Source: Roseburia rectibacter (lineage in GTDB: Bacteria; Bacillota; Clostridia; Lachnospirales; Lachnospiraceae). Taken from it: 64,000 bases of DNA. The notes under the pieces were generated by a model. It was not told the DNA's origin, ran no database searches, and worked only from the letters and a program-made list of their open reading frames with translations. The position numbers and the translations under genes were made by a program. Below are positions 63,675 to 64,000 of this stretch, in pieces. The stretch is from assembly GCF_014287515.2 (NCBI RefSeq), contig NZ_CP092473.1, positions 2,755,001 through 2,819,000 on the forward strand, given 5' to 3'. Positions within the stretch are counted from its first letter, which is position 1; the number at the start of each line of letters is the position of its first letter.

Positions 63675-64000
63675 CTATCTCTGATCCGTATCCTGACGTT
63701 TCGCATACTGCATATGTGAAATAACCATCAGTGCAAGTTTGAATGTCATCGCATCATCAAATTTACGGATATCAAGTCCAATGATCTTTTCTAACCGCTC
63801 CAGACGATACACTAAAGTATTTCTGTGTACATAAAGCTGTCTGGCTGTCTCTGATATATTAAGGTTGTTTTCAAAGAATTTCTGTATCGTTGTTGTTGTC
63901 TCTTCATTAAAGATATCCGGTATCTCATCACCGAACACCTCATGAATAAACATTTCACACAGACTCATTGGAAGCTGGTAGATCAGACGTCCGATGCCGA
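63675..64000 (-). CDS. CdaR/PucR-type transcriptional regulator, C-terminus only
   Basis: Open to the window edge. The visible 108 codons read GIGRLIYQLPMSLCEMFIHEVFG, then the C-terminal helix-turn-helix NNLNISETARQLYVHRNTLVYRLERLEKIIGLD, DDAMTFKLALM. This is the HTH_30 domain of sugar-diacid/purine-catabolism regulators. The N-terminal sensor is outside the window. Confidence 0.85.
   Translation of the reverse strand, partial: GIGRLIYQLPMSLCEMFIHEVFGDEIPDIFNEETTTTIQKFFENNLNISETARQLYVHRNTLVYRLERLEKIIGLDIRKFDDAMTFKLALMVISHMQYAKRQDTDQR

Overview
The window is ordinary chromosome of a low-GC, anaerobic Firmicute, most probably a gut Lachnospiraceae (Roseburia/Agathobacter/Blautia-like). The evidence is strong AGGAGG-type ribosome sites, sigma-A promoters with 17-bp spacers, a DUF4364 protein, a giant acyl-CoA dehydratase activase-like protein, a PdaA-type deacetylase and a GSI-alpha glutamine synthetase beside an ANTAR regulator. 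No rRNA, tRNA, CRISPR array, prophage or intact insertion sequence was seen. No prokaryotic defence island was seen.

Layout: 1-6.9 kb holds tgt (3' end outside the window), divergent aroA and aroC, and glnA with its ANTAR partner, then a standalone HisA-like isomerase. 7.1-10.1 kb has guaB and a CNNM/CorC-type membrane protein. 10.1-14.1 kb has an acidic hypothetical, a secreted transglutaminase-like repeat protein and a polysaccharide deacetylase. 14.1-14.8 kb is a decayed, AT-rich gene. 14.8-18.5 kb is a MacAB-like efflux operon with a richly decorated promoter. 18.5-24.9 kb has nudC, a rhomboid-like protein and a 1418-residue activase. 25.0-30.4 kb is a compact Tad-like pilus operon. 30.5-40.4 kb mixes degV, a PAS protein, an AlkZ-related protein, a nitrilase remnant, a flavodoxin, malic enzyme, a radical SAM protein, DUF4364, a flavin reductase, an M3 peptidase and a membrane protein. 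40.5-49.9 kb is a complete YtfQ-type sugar ABC system with its YesN/YesM two-component regulator. 49.9-56.2 kb is gltBD. 56.3-64 kb contains two gene remnants, a lipoprotein/GNAT pair, a CPBP protease, a type IIA topoisomerase pair and the C-terminus of a CdaR-like regulator.

How the genes work together: glnA plus gltBD give the GS-GOGAT route for ammonium assimilation, with the ANTAR protein as likely nitrogen regulator. The sugar locus has its own sensor, regulator, ATPase, two permeases and two binding proteins that differ at the expected ligand face. The pilus operon encodes a CpaF-type ATPase, a TadB-TadC fusion, a degenerate TadZ-like protein, a TadE-like protein, two extracellular-domain proteins and three tiny pilin-like proteins related to each other (55, 49 and 39 residues). 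Two of these lie below usual gene-size cut-offs. This pilus locus, with twin 17-bp palindromes at its upstream border, is the most system-like and least described part of the window.

Four decayed genes (subtilase-like, nitrilase, YczE/YitT-like, YhcG/DUF1016) show ongoing gene loss. Several start sites were moved downstream of the longest frame because a clear ribosome site lies in front of the internal start; these choices are explained per gene.
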